From Seohaeicola_A nanhaiensis (lineage in GTDB: Bacteria; Pseudomonadota; Alphaproteobacteria; Rhodobacterales; Rhodobacteraceae): a stretch of DNA of 64,000 nt. A program made the translations under genes and the position numbers. Shown here one piece after another: positions 45,515-53,497 of the stretch (its first letter is position 1; every line of letters begins with the position of its first letter). Below the pieces are notes generated by a model. The model had not been told where the DNA came from. It saw only the letters and a program-made list of their open reading frames with translations, and made no database searches. Where the stretch lies: the NCBI RefSeq assembly GCF_042654245.1, contig NZ_JBHSGI010000005.1, forward strand, positions 310,001-374,000, given 5' to 3'.

Positions 45515-46269
45515 TCGGCGAACAGCACCGTCGTCAGCTCGGCCGCCGCCGCCGCCACCACGCCGGCCAGTTCCACCGCGCGCTCGATGCTGACCCGCTG
45601 GGTCGGCGCATGAAAGGCGACCGAGGCGAAATACCGCCCCGCCGGATCGGTGACCGGCACGGCCGTGGCGACCATTCCCGCGTGAAACTCCTCGTTGTCC
45701 AGCGCATAGCCCTGGCGCGAAATCTGCTGCAATTCGGCCAGCAGCCTGTCGGGATCGGTGATCGTGTTGTGGCTCAGCTGCGGCAGCGCCATCGCCTGCA
45801 CCAGCCGCCGCCGCTGCGCCTTGGGCAGCGAGGCGAGATAGGTCTTGCCCGAGGCGGTGCAGTGGAACGGCACGTGGCTGCCCACCGGCAGCTGGATGCG
45901 GAACGGCCAGTCCGTCTCGACCCGGTCGTGATAGGCCATGCCGCGATCCTCGGGCACCACGAAGTTGACCGTCTCGCCCACCCGCTCGGCCAGCCGCAGC
46001 AGCACCTGATGCCGGGCGACATGGACGCTGGACGCATGCATCAGCCCCGTTGCCATCATCCGCGCCCGCCGGCCCGGGCGCAGGCCCGTCCCACCCTCGT
46101 CGCGCTTGAGAAACCCCTCCTCGATCATCGACGCGACCAGCCGGTGCGCGGTCTGCTTGGGCAGCCCCAGACGACGGCCCAGCGCGGCGGGCGACAGCGG
46201 CTCGGTCTGTTCGCCCAGCGTTTCCAGCATCAGCAACAGACGCAGGTTCGTCGGAATACGGTCAGTCAT
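45511..46269 (-). CDS. IclR-family regulator
   Basis: 252 aa. Winged helix-turn-helix at about 8-65 (LLLMLETLGEQTEPLSPAALG; LPKQTAHRLVASMIEEG) and an IclR effector domain from about 85 (HYLAS-type segment is TASGKTYLASLPKAQRR). It is divergent from the GMC oxidoreductase gene, with two strong palindromes between them. It probably controls the GMC-TerC-TRAP transcription unit; an effector is not predictable. Convergent with the LacI gene, sharing CTAG at both stops. Confidence 0.87.
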   Translation of the reverse strand: MTDRIPTNLRLLLMLETLGEQTEPLSPAALGRRLGLPKQTAHRLVASMIEEGFLKRDEGGTGLRPGRRARMMATGLMHASSVHVARHQVLLRLAERVGETVNFVVPEDRGMAYHDRVETDWPFRIQLPVGSHVPFHCTASGKTYLASLPKAQRRRLVQAMALPQLSHNTITDPDRLLAELQQISRQGYALDNEEFHAGMVATAVPVTDPAGRYFASVAFHAPTQRVSIERAVELAGVVAAAAAELTTVLFAD

Positions 46270-46306
46270 GCGCCTTGTCCTGAAGCCAGAGAATTATCTT
46301 GCCACA

Positions 46307-46319
46307 ACGGAAATTCCGT
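46307..46319. promoter_or_regulatory. IclR-type operator palindrome
   Basis: ACGGAA-A-TTCCGT, perfect 6-bp dyad with one central base, 38 bp upstream of the IclR start. GGAAnTTCC-like cores are common for IclR-family proteins. Probably used for autoregulation. Confidence 0.6.
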
Positions 46320-46332
46320 GCTGCCATTTAAA

Positions 46333-46353
46333 AATGAGACAAAAGGTCTCATT
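46333..46353. promoter_or_regulatory. Second palindrome before the GMC oxidoreductase
   Basis: AATGAGAC-AAAAG-GTCTCATT, a perfect 8-bp dyad with a 5-bp centre, ending 18 bp before the GMC start. Its AATGA..AC / GT..TCATT form resembles KdgR-like IclR operators. Its position would block transcription or translation start of the GMC gene. Confidence 0.6.
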
Positions 46354-46371
46354 AATCAATATTTTTGGTGA

Positions 46372-48024
46372 ATGTGGGAAAATTGGGTGGAGTTTGACTT
46401 TGTCATCGTCGGCGCCGGCTCGGCCGGATGCGTTCTCGCCAATCGGCTGAGCGCGGACGGACGCTATCGCGTGGCCCTGCTCGAGGCCGGGGGCCGCGAC
46501 CTCTATCCCTGGATCCACGTCCCCGTCGGTTACTTCCGCACGATGGGCAACCCGCGCACCGACTGGCGCTATGAAACCGAACCCGATCCCGGCCTGAACG
46601 GACGCAGCCTGCGCTGGCCGCGCGGCAAGGTGTTGGGCGGCTCCTCCTCGATCAACGGCCTGCTCTACGTGCGCGGCCAGCCGCAGGACTACGACCATTG
46701 GCGGCAGCTCGGGAACGCGGGCTGGGGCTGGGACGACGTGCTGCCGCTGTTCCGCCGGTCCGAAAGCTATGCCGGCGGCGATCCGGACCTGCGTGGGCGG
46801 CAGGGGCCGCTCTCGGTCTCCGACTCCGCCGTGCGCCGCGAAGTCGTCGACCGCTGGATCGAGGCGGCGGTGAACGCGGGCTACCGGCGCAACCCCGATT
46901 ACAACGGCGCCGATCAGGAAGGCGTCGGGCATTTCCAGCTGACCATGCGCAACGGACGGCGCTGTTCCTCGGCGGTGGCCTACCTCAATCCGGCCAAGCA
47001 CCGACACAACCTGACCGTTTTGACCAATTGCGCAGCGCGGCGCATCCTCTTCGACGGCCGCCGGGCGGTCGGGCTGGAGGTGGAGCACAGGGGCACCGTC
47101 GAACGCATCACCGCCCACCGCGAAGTCATCCTCTGCGCCGGCGCCCTCGCCTCGCCGCAGCTGCTGATGGTCTCGGGCATCGGCGATCCCGAGACGCTGG
47201 CCCGCCACGGCATCGACGTTGCCGCCGCCCTGCCCGGCGTCGGGCGCAACCTGCAGGACCACCTTCAGGCCCGCCCCGTCTACAAGACGCGTCTCTCGAC
47301 CATCAACACCGAGATCAACAGCCTGGCCAAGCAGGCTCTGATCGCCCTGCAATACGCCGCCACCCGCAAGGGTCCGATGACGATGGCGGCCAGCCTCGGC
47401 ACCGCCTTCCTGAAAACCCGCCCCGACCTCGAAACCCCCGACATCCAGTTCCACATCCAGCCGTTCAGCGCCGATGCGAAGGGCATGGCCGAGCCGCACC
47501 CCTTCGACGCCTTCACCGCCTCCGTCCTGCAACTGCGCCCCGAAAGTACCGGCCATATCGCGCTGAAATCGGCGGACATGCGCGACGCCCCCGCGATCCA
47601 TCCGAACTACCTCGCCACCAAGACCGACCGCGACACGCTGGTCGCCGGGATCCGCATCGCGCGCCGCATCGCGCGCACGGCGCCGCTGGCAGAGGTCATC
47701 ACCGAGGAATACGCCCCTGGCGCCCGGATCGAGGATGGCGATTTCGACGGTCTGCTCGACTGGGCGCGCTCGACCGCGACGACGATCTACCACCCGACCG
47801 GCACCTGCAAGATGGGCAGCGATCCGATGGCCGTGGTCGACGCGGCGCTGAAGGTGCGCGGAATCGGCGGCCTGCGCGTCGCCGACGCCTCGATCATGCC
47901 GACCATCGTCTCGGGCAATACCAACGCGCCCACCATCATGATCGGCGAGAAGGCCGCGGACCTGATCCTGGACGATGCCGAACTTACCCCGCTCGCCACG
48001 CAGACCCGCGCGAGGGCCTCGTGA
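46372..48024 (+). CDS. GMC-family FAD oxidoreductase (choline dehydrogenase-like)
   Basis: 550 aa flavoprotein. FAD-binding motif FVIVGAGSAGCVLANRL (about 10-26), GMC signature 1 RGKVLGGSSSINGLLYVRG (about 84-102), signature 2 GALASPQLLMVSGIG (about 259-273), C-terminal catalytic region HPTGTCKMG and SGNTNAPT. It oxidises a primary alcohol; the true substrate is unknown and need not be choline. The ATG at 46372 has a weak ribosome site, and a GTG 15 nt later is possible. Its stop overlaps the TerC gene start. Confidence 0.88.
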   Translation: MWENWVEFDFVIVGAGSAGCVLANRLSADGRYRVALLEAGGRDLYPWIHVPVGYFRTMGNPRTDWRYETEPDPGLNGRSLRWPRGKVLGGSSSINGLLYVRGQPQDYDHWRQLGNAGWGWDDVLPLFRRSESYAGGDPDLRGRQGPLSVSDSAVRREVVDRWIEAAVNAGYRRNPDYNGADQEGVGHFQLTMRNGRRCSSAVAYLNPAKHRHNLTVLTNCAARRILFDGRRAVGLEVEHRGTVERITAHREVILCAGALASPQLLMVSGIGDPETLARHGIDVAAALPGVGRNLQDHLQARPVYKTRLSTINTEINSLAKQALIALQYAATRKGPMTMAASLGTAFLKTRPDLETPDIQFHIQPFSADAKGMAEPHPFDAFTASVLQLRPESTGHIALKSADMRDAPAIHPNYLATKTDRDTLVAGIRIARRIARTAPLAEVITEEYAPGARIEDGDFDGLLDWARSTATTIYHPTGTCKMGSDPMAVVDAALKVRGIGGLRVADASIMPTIVSGNTNAPTIMIGEKAADLILDDAELTPLATQTRARAS

Positions 48025-48689
48025 TGCAGATGCTCTTCGACGCCGGCGCGATCGTCATGGCCGACCTGATCCTGTCGGGCGACAATGCGCTGATCATCGG
48101 CATGGCCGCGGCCAGCCTGTCACCGCAGCTGCGGGCAAAGGCAATCCTCTACGGCATGGTCATCGCCGCCGTCCTGCGTATCATCTTCGCCGTGGTCGCA
48201 ACCAAGCTGCTGGCGATCCCCGGCATCCTCTTCCTGGGCGGGCTGCTGCTCTGCTGGGTCTGCTGGCGCCTCTACGGCGAAATCCGCACGGGCGTGGACG
48301 AACAGGCCGAACGGGCGTTGGAAACGGCGGACGATTCCAGCGCAGGCTATACCGGCCCGCCGCGCCGCACGCTGCTCAAGGCGCTCTGGACCATCACCCT
48401 CGCCGATGTGTCGATGTCGCTCGACAACGTGCTGGCCGTGGCCGCCATCGCCGACGGCGACACAACGCTGCTGGTCCTGGGCCTGGCGCTCGCCATCCTG
48501 CTCATGGCCTTCGCCGCCACGCTGATCATGCACATCCTGACCCGTTTCCCTGTCATCTCGTGGCTGGGTCTCGCGGTTCTGGTCTATGTCGCCGCCGAAA
48601 TGCTCGCGCGCGGCATTCTCGACGCGCAGCACGGCATCGCGCCGATGCTGGGCCTGATGGAGGGATATACGTTCGGAAACGGACACTGA
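48024..48689 (+). CDS. TerC-family integral membrane protein
   Basis: 221 aa with about seven membrane helices. Two TerC motifs: ADLILSGDNALIIGM (about 12-26) and TLADVSMSLDNVLAVAA (about 110-126), with paired Asp residues thought to bind metal. Such proteins export manganese or confer tellurite/metal tolerance. Its ATG shares the last base of the GMC stop (TGATG), so it is coupled to the dehydrogenase. A sequestering or metal-export role during substrate use is only a guess. Confidence 0.85.
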   Translation: MQMLFDAGAIVMADLILSGDNALIIGMAAASLSPQLRAKAILYGMVIAAVLRIIFAVVATKLLAIPGILFLGGLLLCWVCWRLYGEIRTGVDEQAERALETADDSSAGYTGPPRRTLLKALWTITLADVSMSLDNVLAVAAIADGDTTLLVLGLALAILLMAFAATLIMHILTRFPVISWLGLAVLVYVAAEMLARGILDAQHGIAPMLGLMEGYTFGNGH

Positions 48690-48774
48690 GGAGGGACGGA
48701 AAGGCAAGAACCAGCCGCGCGGGCCGCCTTCACCGCACGGCGCAACGACCGGATAGCGCAAGGCATTTGTCCAT

Positions 48775-48780
48775 GGGAGG
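48775..48780 (+). promoter_or_regulatory. Ribosome-binding site that decides the DctP start
   Basis: GGGAGG directly touches an ATG at 48781 but is at ideal 6-nt spacing from the in-frame ATG at 48787, so the latter is the likely start of the binding protein. Confidence 0.7.
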
Positions 48781-48786
48781 ATGAAC

Positions 48787-49899
48787 ATGTTGAAATTCGA
48801 TTATGTGACCAGAACCGTTGCGGCCACCGCGCTGGGATTGACCCTGGCGGCGCAGACCGCCTGGGCCGAAACCAAGATCCGCGTGCAATCGGTGATCCCG
48901 ATCACCGCGGATGAAACCGTGATGCTGCAGGACTTCGCCAAGGATGTCTTCGACCTGACCGGCGGCGAGGTGGTCTTCGAAGTCCTGGCCGCAGGCTCTG
49001 TCGTGGGCGTGCAGGAAACGCTCGACGCAGTGGACGCCGGCCTGATCGAGGGCGGCTTTGCCTGGACGCACTACTGGTCGGGCAAGCACCCGGCGGCCAT
49101 GCTCTTCGGCTCGCCCGTCGCGGGCGCCGGCGTCGGGATGGACAACATCGCCTTCATGTCCTGGTTCCTCTACGGCGGCGGGAAAGAGCTCTACGACCAG
49201 CTCTGGGACGAGATGGGCGTGAACGTGAAGGGCTTCATGCTGCAACCCGCCGGCCCCGAGGCGCTCGGCTGGTTCAAGGAACCGATCGAGTCGATGGAGG
49301 ACTTCCGCAAATACCGCTTCCGGACACCTCCGGGCATCCCGGGCCAGACCTACAAGGACATCGGCATCGCCTCGGTCGCCATGGGCGGCGGCGACATCCT
49401 TCCGGCGCTGGAAAAGGGCACCATCGACGCGGCCGAATGGTGCTGCCCCAAGCCCGACTCGGTCTTCGGCTTCCAGAAGGTGCTCAAGCACTATTACCTG
49501 CAGGGCCTGCACCAGGTCGTGGTGAACGCCGACCTCTACATCAACAAGGACGTCTTCAACTCGCTCACCCCGCTGCAGCAGAAGGCCATCGAGGTCGCCG
49601 CCAACGCCTCGCTGATGAAGTCGATGGCCTACCGCATCCGCGAGAACGGGCTGGCGCTCGACAAGCTGGTGAACGAGGACGGCGTGATCCTGCATGACAC
49701 GCCGGTCGACTATTTCACCGAATACATGAACGCGGCGAACAAGGCGCTCGAAACCAACGCGGCCGAGAACGCCTTCTTCAAGACGGTCTGGGACAGCCAG
49801 AAGGAATTTGCCAAGACGGCGATCCCCTTCTGGGCCGGCTCGCAGACCTCGAACGCGAACCTCGGCCGCGCCTATGCCGATCAGCTGAAAAAGCAATGA
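48787..49899 (+). CDS. TRAP transporter substrate-binding protein (DctP type)
   Basis: 370 aa periplasmic protein with a signal peptide (hydrophobic AATALGLTLAAQTAWA, cleaved near AWA-E). The body matches the DctP-like TRAP family: RVQSVIPITADETVMLQ at the start, a conserved Arg in RKYRFRTPPGIPGQ (about 173) that usually binds the substrate carboxylate or sulfonate, and DAAEWCCPKPD. A close relation to binding proteins of keto acids or sulfonates is plausible. With hpsNOP 4 kb away a DHPS ligand (HpsK-like) is possible, but the gene is downstream of GMC/TerC. Confidence 0.9.
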   Translation: MLKFDYVTRTVAATALGLTLAAQTAWAETKIRVQSVIPITADETVMLQDFAKDVFDLTGGEVVFEVLAAGSVVGVQETLDAVDAGLIEGGFAWTHYWSGKHPAAMLFGSPVAGAGVGMDNIAFMSWFLYGGGKELYDQLWDEMGVNVKGFMLQPAGPEALGWFKEPIESMEDFRKYRFRTPPGIPGQTYKDIGIASVAMGGGDILPALEKGTIDAAEWCCPKPDSVFGFQKVLKHYYLQGLHQVVVNADLYINKDVFNSLTPLQQKAIEVAANASLMKSMAYRIRENGLALDKLVNEDGVILHDTPVDYFTEYMNAANKALETNAAENAFFKTVWDSQKEFAKTAIPFWAGSQTSNANLGRAYADQLKKQ

Positions 49900-49906
49900 C
49901 GCCCCT

Positions 49907-49955
49907 GCCCCGTCCGCCCCTGGCGGGCGGGGCACCGACCCGGGACCAGCCCGGG
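49907..49955 (+). other. Two intercistronic hairpins between DctP and DctQ genes
   Basis: A 12-bp stem with one G-U pair (49907-49918 with 49922-49933, 3-nt loop) followed by CCCGGG-ACCAG-CCCGGG (49939-49955). No T tract. Such structures after a binding-protein gene commonly reduce read-through or protect its mRNA so that it is made in excess over the permeases. Confidence 0.65.
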
Positions 49956-49984
49956 CGCTTGATACAGGGACAGGAGGCGGTCAC

Positions 49985-50587
49985 ATGACCGACAACACCG
50001 AATTCGCCGGCGACGAGCTGCTGGCCGAGGCCCATGGCGGGCCCTCGGTGCCGCTGCCGCCCGACATGCACCCCGCCGCCCGCGCCATCGTGCAGGCCAT
50101 CGAGGTCTTTTCCGAATGGCAGGGCCGCATCGTCGCGCTCTTCGTCGTGCCGATCATCGCGGCGATGGTCTACGAGGTGGTGGCGCGCAAGCTCTTCATC
50201 GCCCCGACCCTCTGGGCCTTCGATGTCAGCCGGATGCTCTACGGCACCGCCTTCATGCTGGGCGCCGCCTATGCGCTGATGCGCGGGCTGCACATCCGGG
50301 CCGACTTCCTCTACCGCGGCTTCTCGGTCAGGACACAGGGCCGCGTCGACCTGGTACTCTACATCCTGCTCTTCCTGCCCGGAATGTTTTTCCTGCTCTG
50401 GGCCGGCTATGACTTCGCGCTCAAATCCTTCCTCCAGAACGAACGCGCCGGCGACAGCACCTGGGCGCCCATCGTCTGGCCGGTCAAGATCTGCCTCGCC
50501 CTCGGCGTCGGTTTCCTGCTGCTGCAGGGCATCGCCGAAATCCTGAAAGCCTGGTACGCGGCCACCCGCGGGAGATGGCCGCGATGA
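49985..50587 (+). CDS. TRAP transporter small permease (DctQ type)
   Basis: 200 aa with four membrane helices (about 45-65, 80-100, 118-140, 160-182) after a hydrophilic N terminus. LWAFDVSRMLYGTAFMLGAAYALM with GLHIRADF is the DctQ signature region (split motif about 77-106). It forms the membrane complex with DctM. An AGGAGGCGG site precedes the ATG; its stop overlaps the DctM start in an ATGA. Confidence 0.92.
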   Translation: MTDNTEFAGDELLAEAHGGPSVPLPPDMHPAARAIVQAIEVFSEWQGRIVALFVVPIIAAMVYEVVARKLFIAPTLWAFDVSRMLYGTAFMLGAAYALMRGLHIRADFLYRGFSVRTQGRVDLVLYILLFLPGMFFLLWAGYDFALKSFLQNERAGDSTWAPIVWPVKICLALGVGFLLLQGIAEILKAWYAATRGRWPR

Positions 50588-51918
50588 TGTTCGAATTCAC
50601 CAACGAAATCATCGGCCTGATCATGATCGGCGTGATGCTCTTCGCGATCTTCGTGGGCTTCCCGATCTCCTTCACGCTGATCTTTCTCGGAATCATCTTC
50701 GGCGCCTGGGGTTTTGGCATCAAGCTGACCGTCTTCCTCATGACGCTGCAGTTCTACGGCTCGATGATGGAGCAGACACTGGTCGCGGTGCCGCTCTTCG
50801 TCTTCATGGGCTTCATGATGGAACAGGCCGGGCTGATGGAGCGCCTCTTCGCCGCCGTCCAGCTGATGCTGGCCCGGATGAAGGGTTCGCTCTTCGTCGC
50901 CGTGCTGTTTGTCAGCGTCATCTTCGGCGCCGCCACCGGCATCGTCGGCGCCTCGGTGACGATCCTCGGCATCATGGCTGCCTCGACGATGAACCGCTCG
51001 GGCTATGACGTCCGGCTGGCCGCCGGCACGATCACCGCGGGCGGCACGCTCGGCATCCTGATCCCGCCCTCGATCATGCTGGTCGTCATGGGTCCGGTGC
51101 TGGACATCCCGGTCACCGACCTCTTTGCCGCCGCGATCATCCCCGGCATCCTGATGGCGGTGCTCTATCTCATCTACTCGGTCGGCCGCTGCTGGCTCGA
51201 CCCCAGCCTCGGCCCGCCCCTGCCGGAAGAGCTGCGCCCCAGCGACCGCGCCCATGTCCTGCGCGAGTTCTTCCTGGGCCTGGTGCCGCCCTCGATCCTC
51301 ATCTCCTTCGCCCTCGGCTCGATCCTCTTCGGCTGGGCAACGCCCACCGAGGGCGCGGGCATGGGCGCCTTCGGCTCGGTGGTGCTGACCATGCTCTATC
51401 GCAGGTTCAGCGTCAGGCGCACCTATGACGCGCTGATCAAGACGCTGGAAATCTCGGTGCTGATCCTCTTCCTGGTCGCCGCCTCGAACTTCTTCGGCGC
51501 CGTCTTCTCGCGCCTCGGCACCCCGGCGATGATCACCGAGCTGCTGCTGGGCCTGGACCTCTCGGCCAATATGGTGGTGATCCTGATCCTCGCGCTGATC
51601 TTCGTGCTGGGCTGGCCGCTGGAGTGGGTGCCCATCGTGCTGATCATCCTGCCGATCATGGCGCCCGTGCTGCACAAGCTCGAGGTCGACATGCTCTGGT
51701 TCGCGATCCTGGTCGCGGTCTGCCTCCAGACGGCCTGGCTCAGTCCTCCGGTGGCGCTCTCGGCCTATTTCCTGAAAGGAGTCGTGCCCAGCTGGGACCT
51801 GAAGGACATCTACATCGGAATGATGCAGTTCATGGTCCTGCAACTGCTCGGGCTGGCCCTGGTCTTCCTGATCCCGCCGCTGGCCACCTGGCTGCCCAGC
51901 TACATCTACGGGCAGTGA
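50584..51918 (+). CDS. TRAP transporter large permease (DctM type)
   Basis: 444 aa polytopic membrane protein carrying the Na+-coupled substrate channel. DctM features include GFPISFTLIFLG (about 21), the FGAATGIVGASVTILGIMA segment (about 117) and GGTLGILIPPSIMLVVMG (about 155). The start at 50584 overlaps the DctQ stop and has GGAGA at 8 nt; an ATG 9 nt earlier is an alternative. Last gene of the TRAP operon. Confidence 0.93.
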   Translation: MMFEFTNEIIGLIMIGVMLFAIFVGFPISFTLIFLGIIFGAWGFGIKLTVFLMTLQFYGSMMEQTLVAVPLFVFMGFMMEQAGLMERLFAAVQLMLARMKGSLFVAVLFVSVIFGAATGIVGASVTILGIMAASTMNRSGYDVRLAAGTITAGGTLGILIPPSIMLVVMGPVLDIPVTDLFAAAIIPGILMAVLYLIYSVGRCWLDPSLGPPLPEELRPSDRAHVLREFFLGLVPPSILISFALGSILFGWATPTEGAGMGAFGSVVLTMLYRRFSVRRTYDALIKTLEISVLILFLVAASNFFGAVFSRLGTPAMITELLLGLDLSANMVVILILALIFVLGWPLEWVPIVLIILPIMAPVLHKLEVDMLWFAILVAVCLQTAWLSPPVALSAYFLKGVVPSWDLKDIYIGMMQFMVLQLLGLALVFLIPPLATWLPSYIYGQ

Positions 51919-51988
51919 TCCCCGAGGGGCGCGCCCGCCCTCGCCGGCAGGACCAAAATCGCGCGTGCCGCGCGATGGCCTCCGGCGG

Positions 51989-52044
51989 GGATATTTCTGG
52001 CAAGAGGAAAAGGCGGATGCTGCTTCCCTTTGCCGGAAATATCC
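51989..52044. terminator. Long near-perfect inverted repeat, likely bidirectional terminator
   Basis: A 21-nt arm beginning GGATATTTCTGGCAAGAGG pairs with the 52024-52044 arm at 18 of 21 positions, with a 14-nt loop. It lies between convergent genes. Confidence 0.6.
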
Positions 52045-52082
52045 TGGGGGAGTCGCCGCAGGCGACGGGGGCAAAGCCCCCT
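52034..52082. repeat. Dispersed palindromic repeat, copy 2
   Basis: CCGGAAATATCCTGGGGGAG, then GTCGCC-GCA-GGCGAC, then GGGGGC-AAA-GCCCCC. Same order and the same GCA loop as copy 1 at 5171-5223. Confidence 0.6.
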
Positions 52083-52221
52083 GTCCGGCCCGATGGTCGC
52101 ATGGTCCGCGTCATACCGGCGCCGGCGCATCCGGTTTCTGCATCCGGAACCGGTCGGGCCACCGGTTTGCGCAAGTTGAACGGAAGCGATCGCGGTTCTG
52201 TCTACAGCTCCGGCCGCGCCC

Positions 52222-53385
52222 TCAATAGGATCTGCCCCGCGCGGACACCGGCCACAGCGACTCGACCACCTTTCCCCGCACCCCGACCAGCCAGTCGTGC
52301 AGGTTCACCGTCGGGTCGCAATGCCCCGGCACCAGCCGCAGCTTTTCGCCAATCGCCAGGCTGCCCTCGGGGTCGGAAATCGTCCCGTGCTCGTCCGAGC
52401 ACTGGACATAGGCCAGATCGGTGCGCCCGAAGACCAGCGGCAGGCCGCTGTCCATCGACTGCGACTTCAGCCCCGCGTCACAGACCGCGCGGCCCGGCAC
52501 AGGCTGACTCATCACCTGCGTCAGCAGGAACAGCGCATTCTCCCACTCCGCCTCGTCCAGCCGCGCCCCGTTGGCGGTGCGGATCCGGCCATAGTCGGCA
52601 TCCATGAAGGCGTAGGAGCCGCATTGAAGCTCGTTGTAGACACCCGACTCGGTCTCCAGCCGGAACGACCCCGTACCCGCCCCCGTCACCAGCCGGGGTT
52701 TCAGCCCCACAGCCGTCAGCGCATCCACCACCGGCCGCACCACCGCAAGCGCCGCCGCGAAGGCCGCAGCGCGTTCGGCGTGGTCCTCGATATGCTGCAT
52801 GGCCCCCTGATAGGCCTGAATCCCCTCAAACCGCAGCCCCTCAGCCGCCGCGACCGCCCGCGCGATCTCCACAGCCGCTTCTGGCGTGCGAACGCCGCAG
52901 CGCGACGCGCCGCAGTCGATTTCGACCAGAACGCCCAATTCGGTGCCATTCCGCGCGACCGCCTCGGCCAGCTCGGCGACATTGGCGATATCGTCGACGC
53001 AGACACTCACGGCGCCACCAAATCGCGGCAGCCGCGCCAGACGGTCGATCTTGACCGGGTCTCGCACCTGATTGGTCACCAGAATGTCCGCAATCCCCGC
53101 GCGGGCAAAGACCTCGGCCTCGGCCACCTTCTGGCAGCAGATGCCCACCGCGCCGCCCATCGCCAGCTGCAACCGCGCGACATCCACCGACCGGTGCATC
53201 TTGGCATGGGCACGCAGCCGCATCCCCCTCGCCTGCACGAAATCGCGCATCCGCGTCAGGTTCCGCTCCAGCGCGTCCAGATCGACCACCAGGCAGGGCG
53301 TCTGGATATCCGCCGCCGCCATCCCCGGCCGCGCCGGAATATCGAACCCGACTTCCAACCCCTCGAAATCGCCCGTGTCGTTCAT
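52222..53385 (-). CDS. Beta-hydroxyaspartate aldolase-like / D-threonine aldolase family enzyme
   Basis: 387 aa fold-type III PLP enzyme. The PLP Lys62 is in RAHAKMHRS; the C-terminal metal site is PGHCDPTVNLHDW. Length and segments such as QAYQGAMQHIEDH, GVYNELQCGSYAFMDADYGRI and SLWPVSARG match, from memory, D-3-hydroxyaspartate aldolase (DhaA/BhcC) of Paracoccus, which splits it to glycine and glyoxylate. The other genes of the beta-hydroxyaspartate cycle are not adjacent, so it may instead act on D-threonine or a related D-hydroxy amino acid. It is convergent with the TRAP operon. Confidence 0.82.
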   Translation of the reverse strand: MNDTGDFEGLEVGFDIPARPGMAAADIQTPCLVVDLDALERNLTRMRDFVQARGMRLRAHAKMHRSVDVARLQLAMGGAVGICCQKVAEAEVFARAGIADILVTNQVRDPVKIDRLARLPRFGGAVSVCVDDIANVAELAEAVARNGTELGVLVEIDCGASRCGVRTPEAAVEIARAVAAAEGLRFEGIQAYQGAMQHIEDHAERAAAFAAALAVVRPVVDALTAVGLKPRLVTGAGTGSFRLETESGVYNELQCGSYAFMDADYGRIRTANGARLDEAEWENALFLLTQVMSQPVPGRAVCDAGLKSQSMDSGLPLVFGRTDLAYVQCSDEHGTISDPEGSLAIGEKLRLVPGHCDPTVNLHDWLVGVRGKVVESLWPVSARGRSY

Positions 53386-53497
53386 GCTCTGCGCCCCTCG
53401 TCTGACCGGCCCCAGATGGGGCGAAGCGGGGGGAACTGTCCAGAGACCCGAGCGACAAAAGGCAAGCGGGAAAGCCGTCTGCCCACAAACAGGGCCG

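Larger units (their letters stand above)
51919..52221. other. 303-bp convergent intergenic region rich in hairpins
   Basis: Holds no gene. It contains ATCGCGCG-TGC-CGCGCGAT (51958-51976), a long stem at 51989-52044, and the dispersed repeat at 52034-52082; the remainder to 52221 has no recognised element. Because the TRAP operon and the aldolase gene converge here, it probably serves as a two-way transcription end. Confidence 0.6.
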
